Source: Streptomyces sp. NBC_01803
Lineage (GTDB): Bacteria; Actinomycetota; Actinomycetes; Streptomycetales; Streptomycetaceae
Assembly (NCBI RefSeq): GCF_035917415.1
Contig: NZ_CP109073.1
Coordinates: forward strand, 5,264,001 to 5,328,000
Reading direction: 5' to 3'
DNA length: 64,000 bases
A program made the translations under genes and the position numbers. Under the pieces are notes generated by a model. It ran no database searches and was not told the origin of the DNA. It saw nothing but the letters and a program-made list of their open reading frames with translations. Shown here in pieces: positions 25,785 through 34,435 of this stretch. How positions within the stretch are numbered: position 1 is the stretch's first letter; the number at the start of each line of letters is the position of its first letter.

Positions 25785-26744
25785 CTACGAAGACGGGCCC
25801 TGGTCCCGCTCCGGGGCCCCGGCGGGCTGGACACGGGCCAGCTTCTCGGGGTTGGTGACGGCGTAGATCTCGCGGACCTGGTCGCCCTCCGGGGTCAGGT
25901 CCATCACGACCACCGCGAACGGGGTGTCGCCGGAGAACACCACGGCCGACTGGTCCCCGCCCGCCCGCCCGTAGCGGACCCGGAGCTCCGCGGGCGGCCG
26001 GGAGGCGTAACCGGCCATCAGGCGGGCCACCTTCTCGCGGCCGGTGACCGGACGCAGCGCCGCCGACCGCACCTTGCCGCCACCGTCGGTCCACATGGTC
26101 ACGTCGGGGGCCAGCAGCCGCAGCAGGGAGTCGATGTCGCCGCCGAGCGCGGCGGCCACGAAGCGCTCGGTGACCTGCCGTTGCAGGGCCGGGTCGGCCC
26201 GGAAACGCGGCCTGCGGGCATGGACGTGCTCGCGGGCGCGATGGGCGAGCTGCCGCACGGCGGACGGACTGCGGTCCAGGATGCCGGCGATCTCGGCATG
26301 GGCGTAGCCGAAGACCTCGTGCAGCACGAACACCGCGCGCTCCAGCGGGGTCAGGGTCTCCAGCACCACCAGCACCGCCATCGACACCGACTCGGTGCGC
26401 AGCGCGCGGTCCCCGGCGTCGGAGGTGTCGGCGACCAGCGGCTCCGGCAGCCAGGGGCCGACGTACGCCTCGCGGCGGCGGCTGATGGCCGCCTGCCGGG
26501 CCAGCGCCTGGTTCACGGCGATCCGCACCAGGTAGGCCCGCGGATTGTCGATCTCCGGCGCCGCCGGCCGCGCGCTCGCGCGGGCCCACGACAGCCATGT
26601 CTCCTGGAGCACGTCCTCGGTGTCCGCGACGCTGCCGAGCATGTTGTAGACGATCGAGAACAGCAGCTCCCGGTGGCCGACGAACACGCTCGTCGCGGCG
26701 TCCAGCGACGAGTCGGTCGAGTCTGCTGCCGGAGTGTCGGACAT
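25785..26744 (-). CDS. ECF41-type RNA polymerase sigma factor (SigJ-like), copy 1
   Basis: 319 residues. Sigma region 2 spans about 15-85 (FVGHRELLFSIVYNMLG, AYLVRIAVNQALARQ). The ECF41 linker motif is WLPEPL. Region 4 ends in SPSAVRQLAHRAREHV. A C-terminal SnoaL-like domain carries the ECF41 motifs DGGGK and NPEKL. In this group the C-terminal domain modulates activity and there is no membrane anti-sigma factor. GGAAAGG precedes ATG 26744. Its own upstream region carries the motif found before other genes here, pointing to autoregulation. Highly similar to the sigma factor at 38584. Confidence 0.92.
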   Translation of the reverse strand: MSDTPAADSTDSSLDAATSVFVGHRELLFSIVYNMLGSVADTEDVLQETWLSWARASARPAAPEIDNPRAYLVRIAVNQALARQAAISRRREAYVGPWLPEPLVADTSDAGDRALRTESVSMAVLVVLETLTPLERAVFVLHEVFGYAHAEIAGILDRSPSAVRQLAHRAREHVHARRPRFRADPALQRQVTERFVAAALGGDIDSLLRLLAPDVTMWTDGGGKVRSAALRPVTGREKVARLMAGYASRPPAELRVRYGRAGGDQSAVVFSGDTPFAVVVMDLTPEGDQVREIYAVTNPEKLARVQPAGAPERDQGPSS

Positions 26745-26779
26745 CGTGCTGCCTTTCCTGCTGGCGCGCTCCCCGCGCG

Positions 26780-26808
26780 GGAGGGACGGCGCCGACCGGA
26801 GGGTGACG
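26780..26808 (-). promoter_or_regulatory. ECF41-type promoter motif P5
   Basis: On the minus strand: CGTCACC, 16 bp, CCCTCC, located 36 bp before the sigma gene start at 26744. It is the least perfect of the five copies in its half-sites, but its spacer is very similar to the motif at 9889-9917. Confidence 0.55.
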
Positions 26809-26928
26809 TTCGCTCCGGCGAGCATAGCGGCCCCCGTGTGACCTCGGCGGACCGCTTCCCCACGCCCGGAATCCCCCCAACACATCACGTACAGCGGACC
26901 TTTCTCGTACTGGGAGGAACACGACAGC

Positions 26929-28554
26929 ATGAACACAACCACCACGGAGTCGCAGGCGCCCGAGCCGTACGACGTCGCGATTCTCGGCGCGGGCATGGCC
27001 GGCGGCATGCTGGGCGCGGCGCTGGCCCGTAACGGGGTCAAGGTCCTGCTGATCGACGCGGGCGTCCACCCCCGCTTCGCGGTGGGGGAGTCGACGATTC
27101 CCTACACCTCGTCGATGACCAGGATCATCGCCGAGCGCTACCAGGTGCCCGAGATCGAACCGCTGGCCAGCTTCAAGGGCATCCAGGAGACCGTCGGCCG
27201 GATGAGCGGCCGGAAGCAGAACTTCGGCTTCGTGTACCACCAGGAGGGCCGGCCGCAGGACCCGGAGCAGATCAACCAGCTGGTGGTCCCGGAGTGGCAG
27301 CGCACCGAGAGCCACCTCTTCCGGCAGGACATCGACAGCTACCTGTTCAACGTCGCCGTCCGCTACGGCGCCGAGCCGCGCACCAACACCCGGATCAAGG
27401 ACATCCTGATCGAGCCGTCCCTCGGCGTCCTGCTCCGCGCCGACAACGGCGAGGAGTTCCACGCCAAGTACCTGGTGGACGGCAGTGGCTTCCGCTCGCC
27501 CGTGGCCGACGCCTTCGGCCTGCGCGAGACCCCGACCCGCGCGCGGGCCCACTCCCGCACGATCTTCACGCACATGATCGGCGTCACCCCCTTCGACGAC
27601 GCCCCGGCGGCCAAGTCGCACGACCAGCCCAGCCCGTGGCACCACGGAACGCTGCACCACGTCTTCGACGGCGGCTGGCTGTGGGTCATCCCGTTCGACA
27701 ACCACGACGGGTCGCTCAACCCGCTGTGCAGCGTCGGGCTGACGCTGGACCCGCGCATGTACCCCAAGCAGGAGGGCGTCGGCCCGCAGCAGGAGTTCGA
27801 GGACTTCCTGAAGCGTTTCCCGGAGATCGCCGAGCAGTTCACCCAGGCGAAGGCGGTCCGCCCGTGGGTGGCCACCGGCCGCCTCCAGTACTCGTCGACG
27901 AAGACGGTCGGCGACCGGTACGTCCTGACCGCGCACGCCGCCGGGTTCATCGACGCGCTGTACTCGCGCGGCCTGACCAACACCCTTGAGGTCGTCAACG
28001 CCCTGGCGTGGCGCCTGATCGAGGCGTCGCGCGACGACGACTGGTCCACCGAGCGCTTCGCGTACGTGGACCGCCTCCAGCAGGGCCTGTTCGACGTCCA
28101 CGACGACCTGGTCTTCTGCTCCTTCGTCGGCTTCAAGCACTACGACCTGTGGAACGCGGTCCTGCGGGTGTGGGAGTCGACCAGCATCCTGCCGACGGTC
28201 ACCATCGACCAGGCGTACCGGCGGTACATGCAGAACCGCGACGACCAGATCTTCCGCGACCTGGAGAAGCGCGACGTGCCCGGCCTGCCGGCCGCGGTCG
28301 GCGCGGACATCAACGGGCTGCTGACCTTCGCCCGGGAGACCTGCCTGGCCGTCGAGGACGGCTCGCTGGCCCCGGCCGAGGCGTCCGAGCGCCTGTTCGC
28401 CAGGCTCCAGGAGGCCGCGTTCCTCCCGGCGCCGTTCCGGCTGGGCGCGCCGGACAACAAGTGCTTCAACGCGACGCAGGAGCTCATCGGGAAGGCCGTG
28501 CAGTGGGCCGGGACCGACGCTCCCGAGAACATCGCCGCGCTCTTCCGCCCCTGA
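26929..28554 (+). CDS. Second flavin-dependent halogenase-like enzyme
   Basis: 541 residues, clearly paralogous to the C-terminal part of the fusion protein at 20805. Motifs: GAGMAGG (FAD), GVHPRFAVGES, candidate catalytic Lys96 in GRKQNFGF, and WLWVIP (250-255, WxWxIP). FIDALYSRG (340-348) is the third halogenase motif with its proline replaced by alanine. It needs reduced FAD from a partner reductase; two flavin reductase genes lie at 33.8-35.0 kb. Halogenation of the polyketide is the simplest reading, but members of this family with unusual motifs can have other oxidative roles. GGGAGG precedes ATG 26929. Confidence 0.78.
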   Translation: MNTTTTESQAPEPYDVAILGAGMAGGMLGAALARNGVKVLLIDAGVHPRFAVGESTIPYTSSMTRIIAERYQVPEIEPLASFKGIQETVGRMSGRKQNFGFVYHQEGRPQDPEQINQLVVPEWQRTESHLFRQDIDSYLFNVAVRYGAEPRTNTRIKDILIEPSLGVLLRADNGEEFHAKYLVDGSGFRSPVADAFGLRETPTRARAHSRTIFTHMIGVTPFDDAPAAKSHDQPSPWHHGTLHHVFDGGWLWVIPFDNHDGSLNPLCSVGLTLDPRMYPKQEGVGPQQEFEDFLKRFPEIAEQFTQAKAVRPWVATGRLQYSSTKTVGDRYVLTAHAAGFIDALYSRGLTNTLEVVNALAWRLIEASRDDDWSTERFAYVDRLQQGLFDVHDDLVFCSFVGFKHYDLWNAVLRVWESTSILPTVTIDQAYRRYMQNRDDQIFRDLEKRDVPGLPAAVGADINGLLTFARETCLAVEDGSLAPAEASERLFARLQEAAFLPAPFRLGAPDNKCFNATQELIGKAVQWAGTDAPENIAALFRP

Positions 28555-28591
28555 GGCGGGACCGCCGCCCGGCCCGCGCCCGGGCGGCCCT

Positions 28592-28627
28592 GGGACCCCG
28601 TACCCCTTCCCCCGGGTGCGGGGTCCC
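28592..28627. terminator. Strong hairpin after the halogenase-like gene
   Basis: GGGACCCCGTACCC (28592-28605) pairs with GGGTGCGGGGTCCC (28614-28627) with one mismatch. A second GC hairpin (GCCGCCCGG/CCGGGCGGC) precedes it. No T-run is present. It separates the halogenase-like gene from the hydrolase gene. Confidence 0.65.
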
Positions 28628-28783
28628 ACAGGCGTGTCCGGAGTCGGCGCGGCCCGCGGGCGGACGGCAGGAGCGGGGAGAAGGTGTCCGGCCCCACCGC
28701 CGGGCGTTGATCTCAACCGCGTAGCATGCTGCGACAGTTGAGCCGCCTCCCCGATGACTCCCAAGGACACCTGGAGATCTGCC

Positions 28784-29599
28784 GTGACCGGTTCCGCCCC
28801 CGCCTCGGACCTCACCGGATGGCGCGTCGTCCCCTTCACCGGGGCCTCACTCACTCACGACGTCTACGAGAAGGGCACCGGGCCGGGCGTGGTGCTGATG
28901 CCCGAGATCCCCGGCATCACGCCCCAGGTTCTCGGCCTGGCCGACCACCTGGTGGAGCAGGGGTTCACCGTCGCGATGCCCTCCCTGTTCGGGACGCCGG
29001 GCCGCCCGGAGTCGCCGCTCTCCTTCATGGGCGCGTTCGCGAAGCTGTGCGTCTCCTCGGAGTTCCGCGCCTTCGCCCTCAACGCCCGCCGCCCGGTGGC
29101 GGATTACGTGCGTGAGCTGGCCCGCGACCTCAACTCCCGTACGCCGGGCCCCGGCGTCGGCGTCATCGGCATGTGCTTCACCGGCGGGTTCGCCCTGGCC
29201 GCCGCGGTGGACGACGCCGTGCTCGCCCCCGTCGTGAGCCAGCCGACCGTCCCGTTCCCGTTCGGCGGCGCCCGCAAGGCGGATCCCGGCCTGTCGGAGG
29301 AGGAGCTGACCACCGTCGCGGCTCGCACCACCGACGCCAACCTGTGCGTGCTGGGCCTGCGGTTCAGCGAGGACGGCATCAGCCCCCGGGACCGGTTCAC
29401 CACTTTGAGCAAGCGCCTCGGCGACGCCTTCGAGGTCATCGAGCTGGACTCCCGCAAGGGCAACGCGGCCGGCTTCGCCAAGGGCGCCCACCAGGTCCTG
29501 ACCGTCGAGGTCCGCGAGGAGCCGGGCCACCCGGCGTTCGCCGCCCGCGAGCGCGTCGTCGCGTTCCTGCGCGAAAGGCTCGTCGACGCCGCCGCCTGA
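28784..29599 (+). CDS. Dienelactone hydrolase family protein
   Basis: 271 residues, alpha/beta hydrolase of the dienelactone hydrolase type. The nucleophile elbow is IGMCFTGGFALAAA, with cysteine as nucleophile, and the histidine is probably in GAHQVLTVE. Such enzymes open lactones or hydrolyse activated esters. GTG 28784 is chosen because GGAG lies 7 bases upstream; an in-frame ATG 30 bases earlier has no ribosome site. In the cluster it could act on a ring-opened or lactone intermediate (inference). Confidence 0.8.
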   Translation: MTGSAPASDLTGWRVVPFTGASLTHDVYEKGTGPGVVLMPEIPGITPQVLGLADHLVEQGFTVAMPSLFGTPGRPESPLSFMGAFAKLCVSSEFRAFALNARRPVADYVRELARDLNSRTPGPGVGVIGMCFTGGFALAAAVDDAVLAPVVSQPTVPFPFGGARKADPGLSEEELTTVAARTTDANLCVLGLRFSEDGISPRDRFTTLSKRLGDAFEVIELDSRKGNAAGFAKGAHQVLTVEVREEPGHPAFAARERVVAFLRERLVDAAA

Positions 29600-29689
29600 C
29601 CGCTCGCAATGTCCCGGCAGAGTTCCCGACACATCGCGTTTATATTCTGTCGTCCGATCGTGTGACATACGTCTCAGAGGGCGCTGAGA

Positions 29690-29718
29690 TGTCACACGCT
29701 TCGGGGCCATCGCCCTCT
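29690..29718 (+). promoter_or_regulatory. ECF41-type promoter motif P2 with inverted repeat
   Basis: TGTCACA (29690-29696), 16 bp, CCCTCT (29713-29718), 99 bp before the MFS exporter start. The upstream half also forms the right arm of an inverted repeat (CGTGTGACAT...CTCAG with CTGAG-ATGTCACACG, 29659-29698). The exporter is therefore a likely target of the cluster's sigma factors. Confidence 0.65.
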
Positions 29719-29817
29719 TGGGGGCATGGAACTGAATGCCGCGCCGGCGGAAGCTGACCCCCACGCGCGTGGCGACGAGACCGTGAGCGCCATTGCCGCC
29801 CACGGCAAGGAGGATTT

Positions 29818-31461
29818 GTGTTGAGGAAATGGCACGGCAACCCGTGGGCGATTCTGGCGGTTCTCTGCCTCGGGTTTTTCATGACGCTGCTGGACCTGAC
29901 GATCGTGAACGTCGCGATCCCGGATCTGACGGATGATCTGGACGCCTCACTTGACAATGTCCTGTGGGTTGTCAACGCCTACTCTCTCGCCCTGGCAACG
30001 CTGATCATCACCGCCGGACGCCTGGGCGACCTGCGCGGAAAGAGGAACATCTTCCTCGTCGGCGTGGCCGTCTTCACCATCGCCAGCCTCGCCTGCGGTC
30101 TTGCCCAGGACCCCGCCCAGCTCATCGCGTTCCGCGCGGTGCAGGGTGTCGGTGCCGCCATGCTGATGCCGCAGACGCTGTCGATCGTGGCCGACGTCTT
30201 CCCCCCGGAGAAGCGCGGCGCGGCCCTGGGCATCTGGGGCGCGACCGGTGGTGTCGCGGGCGTCGTCGGCCCGACGCTGGGCGGTGTGCTGACCACCCAC
30301 CTCGACTGGCGGTGGATCTTCTACATCAACATCCCGCTGGGCCTGTTCGTGCTCTTCATGGGCATGCAGGTCATGCCGGTGACCGGCCGCATGGTCAAGC
30401 ACCGTTTCGACATCCCCGGCGTGGCCCTGGCTTCGGCCGCCCTGTTCTGCCTGGCCTTCGGTCTGACCGAGGGGGAGAAGTACGACTGGAACGGCGGTAT
30501 CTGGGCCCTCATCGGCGCCTCCACCGTCCTGTTCGCGGTCTTCCTGGCCTACGAGCGCACCCAGCAGGACAACGAGCCGCTGATCCCGTTCTCCCTGTTC
30601 AAGGACCGGAACTTCTCGATCGTCAACTTCATGGGCATCGCCGTCTCGTTCGGCGTCATCGGCCTGTTCCTCCCGATCACCATCTACTTCCAGTCGGTGC
30701 TCGGCTTCAGCGCCCAGAAGACCGGCCTCGTGCTGCTGCCGCTCGCGCTGGCCACGATGGTGGTGGCGGGACCGGCCGGTGTGCTGTCCGAGAAGTTCGG
30801 CGGCAAGTACGTCCTGACAGTCGGTCTCGGCGGCTTCGGCGCCGGCATCACCTGGCTGGTGGCCTCGGCCGAGACCGACAGCAGCTGGACCGCGTTCATC
30901 GGCCCGCTGCTGGTCGTCGGCCTCGGCGTCGGCTGCACCTTCGCCCCGATGGCCTCCGAGGTCATGCGCAACGTCCCGCCGCAGCTCACCGGCGCCGCGT
31001 CCGGCGTGAACAACGCGCTGCGGCAGGTCGGTTCCGTGCTGGCCGGCGCCGTGATCGGCGCCGTGCTCCAGGCCCAGCTGGCATCCTCGCTGGTCGACGA
31101 GGCCGAGAAGAGCGCCGAGGCGCTGCCCCCGGAGGCCCGTGACGGCTTCGTCGGCGGCTTCGAGGAGGCCGGTGACGAGGGGCTGAACATCGGTACCGAA
31201 CAGAGCTCCGGCGGCCTGCCCGACGGCCTCCCCTCGGACGTCGTCCAGACCATCCAGGAGCTGTCCGGCCAGGTGTTCGGCAACGGCTACGTGGACGCCC
31301 TCGGGCCGACGATGGGGGTCTCGGCCGTCATCCTGTTCGTCGGCGCCCTCTTCACGTTCGCCCTCAAGGGCGGCGCGACGCCCAGCGGCGCGGGGCACGG
31401 CAAGCCCCCCGCCGCCCAGCCGGAGCCGGAGAGCGGCGAGAGCGCGGCCGTTCCGAGCTGA
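29818..31461 (+). CDS. MFS drug exporter, 14-TM DHA2 (EmrB/QacA) type
   Basis: 547 residues. The first helix is typical (FFMTLLDLTIVNVAIPDL). Motif A is GRLGDLRGKRN and motif C is GVVGPTLGGVL. About 14 hydrophobic segments run to residue 520, with a proline-rich cytosolic tail. It pumps small molecules outward using the proton gradient and probably exports the polyketide. GTG 29818 follows AAGGAGG; the next codon is TTG. An ECF41-type promoter motif lies upstream. Confidence 0.9.
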   Translation: MLRKWHGNPWAILAVLCLGFFMTLLDLTIVNVAIPDLTDDLDASLDNVLWVVNAYSLALATLIITAGRLGDLRGKRNIFLVGVAVFTIASLACGLAQDPAQLIAFRAVQGVGAAMLMPQTLSIVADVFPPEKRGAALGIWGATGGVAGVVGPTLGGVLTTHLDWRWIFYINIPLGLFVLFMGMQVMPVTGRMVKHRFDIPGVALASAALFCLAFGLTEGEKYDWNGGIWALIGASTVLFAVFLAYERTQQDNEPLIPFSLFKDRNFSIVNFMGIAVSFGVIGLFLPITIYFQSVLGFSAQKTGLVLLPLALATMVVAGPAGVLSEKFGGKYVLTVGLGGFGAGITWLVASAETDSSWTAFIGPLLVVGLGVGCTFAPMASEVMRNVPPQLTGAASGVNNALRQVGSVLAGAVIGAVLQAQLASSLVDEAEKSAEALPPEARDGFVGGFEEAGDEGLNIGTEQSSGGLPDGLPSDVVQTIQELSGQVFGNGYVDALGPTMGVSAVILFVGALFTFALKGGATPSGAGHGKPPAAQPEPESGESAAVPS

Positions 31462-31491
31462 CCGACCCGACACCGGCCCGACGACCGGCCT

Positions 31492-31555
31492 CACTCCAGG
31501 CCGTGATCAGGGGATTCGCCGCACAGGCCAATCCTCTTGGTCACGGCCTGGAGTG
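31492..31555. terminator. 15-bp perfect inverted repeat after the exporter gene
   Basis: CACTCCAGGCCGTGA (31492-31506) pairs perfectly with 31541-31555, and the interior adds an AGGGGATT/AATCCTCT stem. Its size and design resemble the repeat at 10516-10580. It is probably a terminator or RNA barrier before the next promoter, which begins 21 bp later. Confidence 0.6.
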
Positions 31556-31575
31556 CTTTCCGGAATGGCCAAGGG

Positions 31576-31628
31576 TTGACACGGGGTGTGAGCGCGTGTC
31601 ACGCTTTTTCCGGCGCTCGAAGTATGCC
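31576..31628 (+). promoter_or_regulatory. Phased cluster element, copy E2
   Basis: TTGACA (31576), 15 bp, TGTCAC (31597), 20 bp, TATGCC (31623), identical in spacing to the copies at 12220 and 13855. Like the 13855 copy it contains GACACG-N11-CGTGTC. It lies about 225 bp before the cupin gene. The rest of that intergenic stretch (31629-31853) shows no gene. Confidence 0.62.
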
Positions 31629-31853
31629 TGTCTGCAGGCTGCGTTCGCGCACATTGCTCGAAAAAAGCCGCGAATTTACGCCACTTCCCGATCGCGTTCC
31701 CGATTCCGTCGGCCGAGGAATTTCCCGGCGGTCCACTTCGCTTTCGCCCGGCGCGCATTCGGCGCCGCATTCTTTCCGCCGCCGCCGGGCGCAGCCGGGC
31801 ACATTCCCGCATCGCCGCGGCCGGTGCACGAGCTCGCTCACCAGGAGGGCGCC

Positions 31854-32354
31854 ATGACGGAGCAGGCAGCAAAGGTCATCCACCTGGATGACATCAAGCC
31901 CATCAACTACGGCGGCGGCGAGGAGACACGCATCCTGCTGCGCGCCGAGGACACCGGCGGCGCGTACTCGTTCTACGAGGTGTTCATGCCGCCCGGCGAG
32001 GGCTCGCTCTACCACGTCCACCACCACATGGACGAGGCGTTCTACGTCATCGAGGGCGAGTTCGAGATCAAGATCGACCAGGAGATCCACAAGGCGCCCG
32101 CCGGCACCCTGGTGCACGGCCCGCGCGGCGTGTTCCACTCCTTCTACTGCGTCTCCGAGCGGCCCGGCAAGATGCTCTGCACCACGACGCCCGGCGGCAT
32201 CGAGGTGTTCTTCGAGGAGCTGAGCGCCCTCCTGTCCACGGACACCCGCCCGACGTGGGAGGAGCTGCGCGGCCTCGGCGAGCGGCACGGCATCATCGCC
32301 CACCCGCCCCAGGGCGGCCCGCACGGAGGCCCGCCGACCGGCGACCCGCGGTAG
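31854..32354 (+). CDS. Cupin-domain protein
   Basis: 166 residues, single cupin barrel. Metal-binding motif 1 is clear: HVHHHMDEAFYVIEGEF; motif 2 is GPRGVFHSFY. It resembles quercetin-dioxygenase-like or cyclase-type cupins. In an aromatic polyketide cluster it could be an oxygenase, a cyclase or an epimerase. The C-terminal 30 residues are Gly/Pro-rich and probably disordered. GGAGG precedes ATG 31854. It is the first gene after a phased element, so it probably heads a separate transcript that includes the antiporter and reductases. Confidence 0.82.
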   Translation: MTEQAAKVIHLDDIKPINYGGGEETRILLRAEDTGGAYSFYEVFMPPGEGSLYHVHHHMDEAFYVIEGEFEIKIDQEIHKAPAGTLVHGPRGVFHSFYCVSERPGKMLCTTTPGGIEVFFEELSALLSTDTRPTWEELRGLGERHGIIAHPPQGGPHGGPPTGDPR

Positions 32355-32435
32355 CGCACGCGACCGTCGAGCGCGGCCGGGAGCCGGAAGCCACGGCGCG
32401 CGGGCCGCGCTCCTCCCCTTCCTCCTGGAGGTGAC

Positions 32436-33782
32436 ATGGCAGCGGCCGACGGCCTGCCCATGGAAGCGATCGTCATGGCCGACATCGCGATCGTCCTGCT
32501 CGCGGGGGCCGTCATGGTCAAGCTGAGCAGACGGCTCCACCAGCCTCCGGTGGTCGCCGAGATCGCCACCGGCATCATGCTCGGCCCCAGCGTGCTGGGG
32601 CTGTTGCCCGGCGACCTGCCCGCGCGGATCTTCCCGCACGACGCCCTGCCGATGCTGTCGGCCATCGCCCAGGTCGGCCTGGCTCTCTTCATGTTCCTCG
32701 CCGGCTGGGAGCTCGACCTCAGCCGGCTGCGGGGCCGGGGGAGAGCGGTCGGCACCATGGCCGGCCTGGCGATGGCCGTTCCGTTCGTCCTCGGCCTGGG
32801 CGCCGCCGCCCTGCTCTTCGGCGGCCACGGCGCCGACGGCGTCAGCGGCCTGTCGTTCACGCTCTACCTGGCGACGGCGTTCTCCATCACCGCCTTCCCG
32901 GTGCTGGCCCGCATCATCAGGGACAGCCGTCTGTCCCACACCCGGGTCGGCACCATGGCGATGGCCTGCGCGGCCATCGGCGACGTGGTCGCCTGGTGCG
33001 TGCTGGTCCTGGTGGTCGCCATCGCCGACGCCAGCGGCGCCGGCCAGTTCCTCTCCGTCGTCGCCTGGACCGTCGCCTACGGCGTCGGAATGGCCGTGAT
33101 CGTACGGCCGTTGCTGCACCGCGTCGTGCGCCGCGTGGCCCGGCGCGGCGACACCGCCTCGCTGCTGATCCTGATCGTCTCCGGAGTGTTCCTGTCCTCC
33201 TACGCGACGTCCTGGATCGGCATCCACGCCATCTTCGGCGCCTTCGCGTTCGGGCTGATCATGCCGCACGGCCAGGCGCCCGAGCTGCACGAGCACGTCG
33301 GCTTCCCGCTGGAGAAGGCGGCCGGGCTCCTGCTGCCGGTCTTCTTCGTCATCACCGGCCTGTCCGTCGACATCGGCGCGCTCGGCGCGGGCGGCCTGTT
33401 GTCGCTGGCACTGGTCATCGCCGCCGCCGTGATCGGCAAGTTCGCGGGCGCGGCGATCCCGGCCCGGCTGTCGGGGATGAGCTGGCGCGAGGCCGGCGCC
33501 TTCGGGGCGCTGATGAACACCCGCGGCCTGACGGAGATCGTGATCCTCGACATCGGCCGCGAACTCGGCCTGATCGACGCCGAGATGTTCACCATGATGG
33601 TGGTGATGGCCCTGCTGACCACCACCATGGCCGGACCGCTGCTGCGCGTCCTGCGCGTGGGACCGTCGGCGCCCGCGGCCGGCGGCGGCCCGGCCGCCGT
33701 GCCCCGGGACTCGCCCGACGCACACCTGGACACCGTCCCCTCCGGCACCGGCCTGCGGCCCCTGCCCGAAGGCTCCGCGTGA
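32436..33782 (+). CDS. CPA2-family cation:proton antiporter, copy 1
   Basis: 448 residues with about 12-13 hydrophobic helices, Na+/H+ exchanger (KefB/NapA) fold: VVAEIATGIMLGPSVLG in an early helix, and MNTRGLTEIVILDIG near the end. It exchanges K+ or Na+ for protons across the membrane. A second antiporter lies at 36810. Their presence in a polyketide cluster suggests self-protection or export coupling (inference). GGAGGTGAC precedes the ATG. Confidence 0.88.
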   Translation: MAAADGLPMEAIVMADIAIVLLAGAVMVKLSRRLHQPPVVAEIATGIMLGPSVLGLLPGDLPARIFPHDALPMLSAIAQVGLALFMFLAGWELDLSRLRGRGRAVGTMAGLAMAVPFVLGLGAAALLFGGHGADGVSGLSFTLYLATAFSITAFPVLARIIRDSRLSHTRVGTMAMACAAIGDVVAWCVLVLVVAIADASGAGQFLSVVAWTVAYGVGMAVIVRPLLHRVVRRVARRGDTASLLILIVSGVFLSSYATSWIGIHAIFGAFAFGLIMPHGQAPELHEHVGFPLEKAAGLLLPVFFVITGLSVDIGALGAGGLLSLALVIAAAVIGKFAGAAIPARLSGMSWREAGAFGALMNTRGLTEIVILDIGRELGLIDAEMFTMMVVMALLTTTMAGPLLRVLRVGPSAPAAGGGPAAVPRDSPDAHLDTVPSGTGLRPLPEGSA

Positions 33783-33841
33783 ACCACCCACGCGGCACCG
33801 CCCGATCCACCGACCCACGGCAACGGACCCAAGGGGTGTGT

Positions 33842-34390
33842 GTGACCACGCCAGACAGTCAGGCCCTGCACCGGGCGAAGCCGGTCGAGGGAAGAACCCT
33901 GCGCGACGTGTGCGGGCACTTCGTCACCGGCGTCACCGTCATCACCGCCGGAACGGGGGAGGAGGCGGCCGGCACCACGGTCAACTCGTTCACCTCCGTC
34001 TCCCTCGACCCGCCGCTGGTGCTGTTCTGCCTGCACAACGACTCGCGGCTGCGGTCGATCGTGGAGGACGGCGGCGCCTACGTCGTCAACTTCCTCTCCG
34101 GCCGCCAGGAGAAGCTGGCCCGCGCCTTCGCGGGCAAGTCCACCGCGGCCATCACGGACGTGGCGCACCACTCGTCGGTGACGGGAGTGCCGGTGCTCAG
34201 CGACGCGCTGGCGTTCCTGTCCTGCCGGCTCGTCAACACCTTCCACGGCGGCGACCACACCATCTTCGTCGGCGAGGTCGTCGAACTCGGCGTCCCGCGC
34301 GACAACCAGGAGCCCCTGATCTTCTTCCGCGGCTTCCTCGGCGCCCTGGAGGAGGAACCGCGCGGCGTCCACCCGATCTTCGACGGCTGA
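33842..34390 (+). CDS. Flavin reductase, tandem copy A
   Basis: 182 residues, FMN-binding split-barrel flavin reductase family: HFVTGVTVITAG, TTVNSFTSVSLDPPLVLFCL, and GDHTIFVGEV. It supplies reduced FAD/FMN to two-component oxygenases or halogenases. The second copy begins 46 bp after its stop and differs at only about 22 of 182 residues. GTG 33842 is the only start in frame near the ribosome site AAGGGG. Together they are obvious partners for the two halogenase-like enzymes. Confidence 0.9.
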   Translation: MTTPDSQALHRAKPVEGRTLRDVCGHFVTGVTVITAGTGEEAAGTTVNSFTSVSLDPPLVLFCLHNDSRLRSIVEDGGAYVVNFLSGRQEKLARAFAGKSTAAITDVAHHSSVTGVPVLSDALAFLSCRLVNTFHGGDHTIFVGEVVELGVPRDNQEPLIFFRGFLGALEEEPRGVHPIFDG

Positions 34391-34435
34391 ACCCGGCAGC
34401 CGCCGGCCCCGAACACCACTACCCAGGGGGTATAT

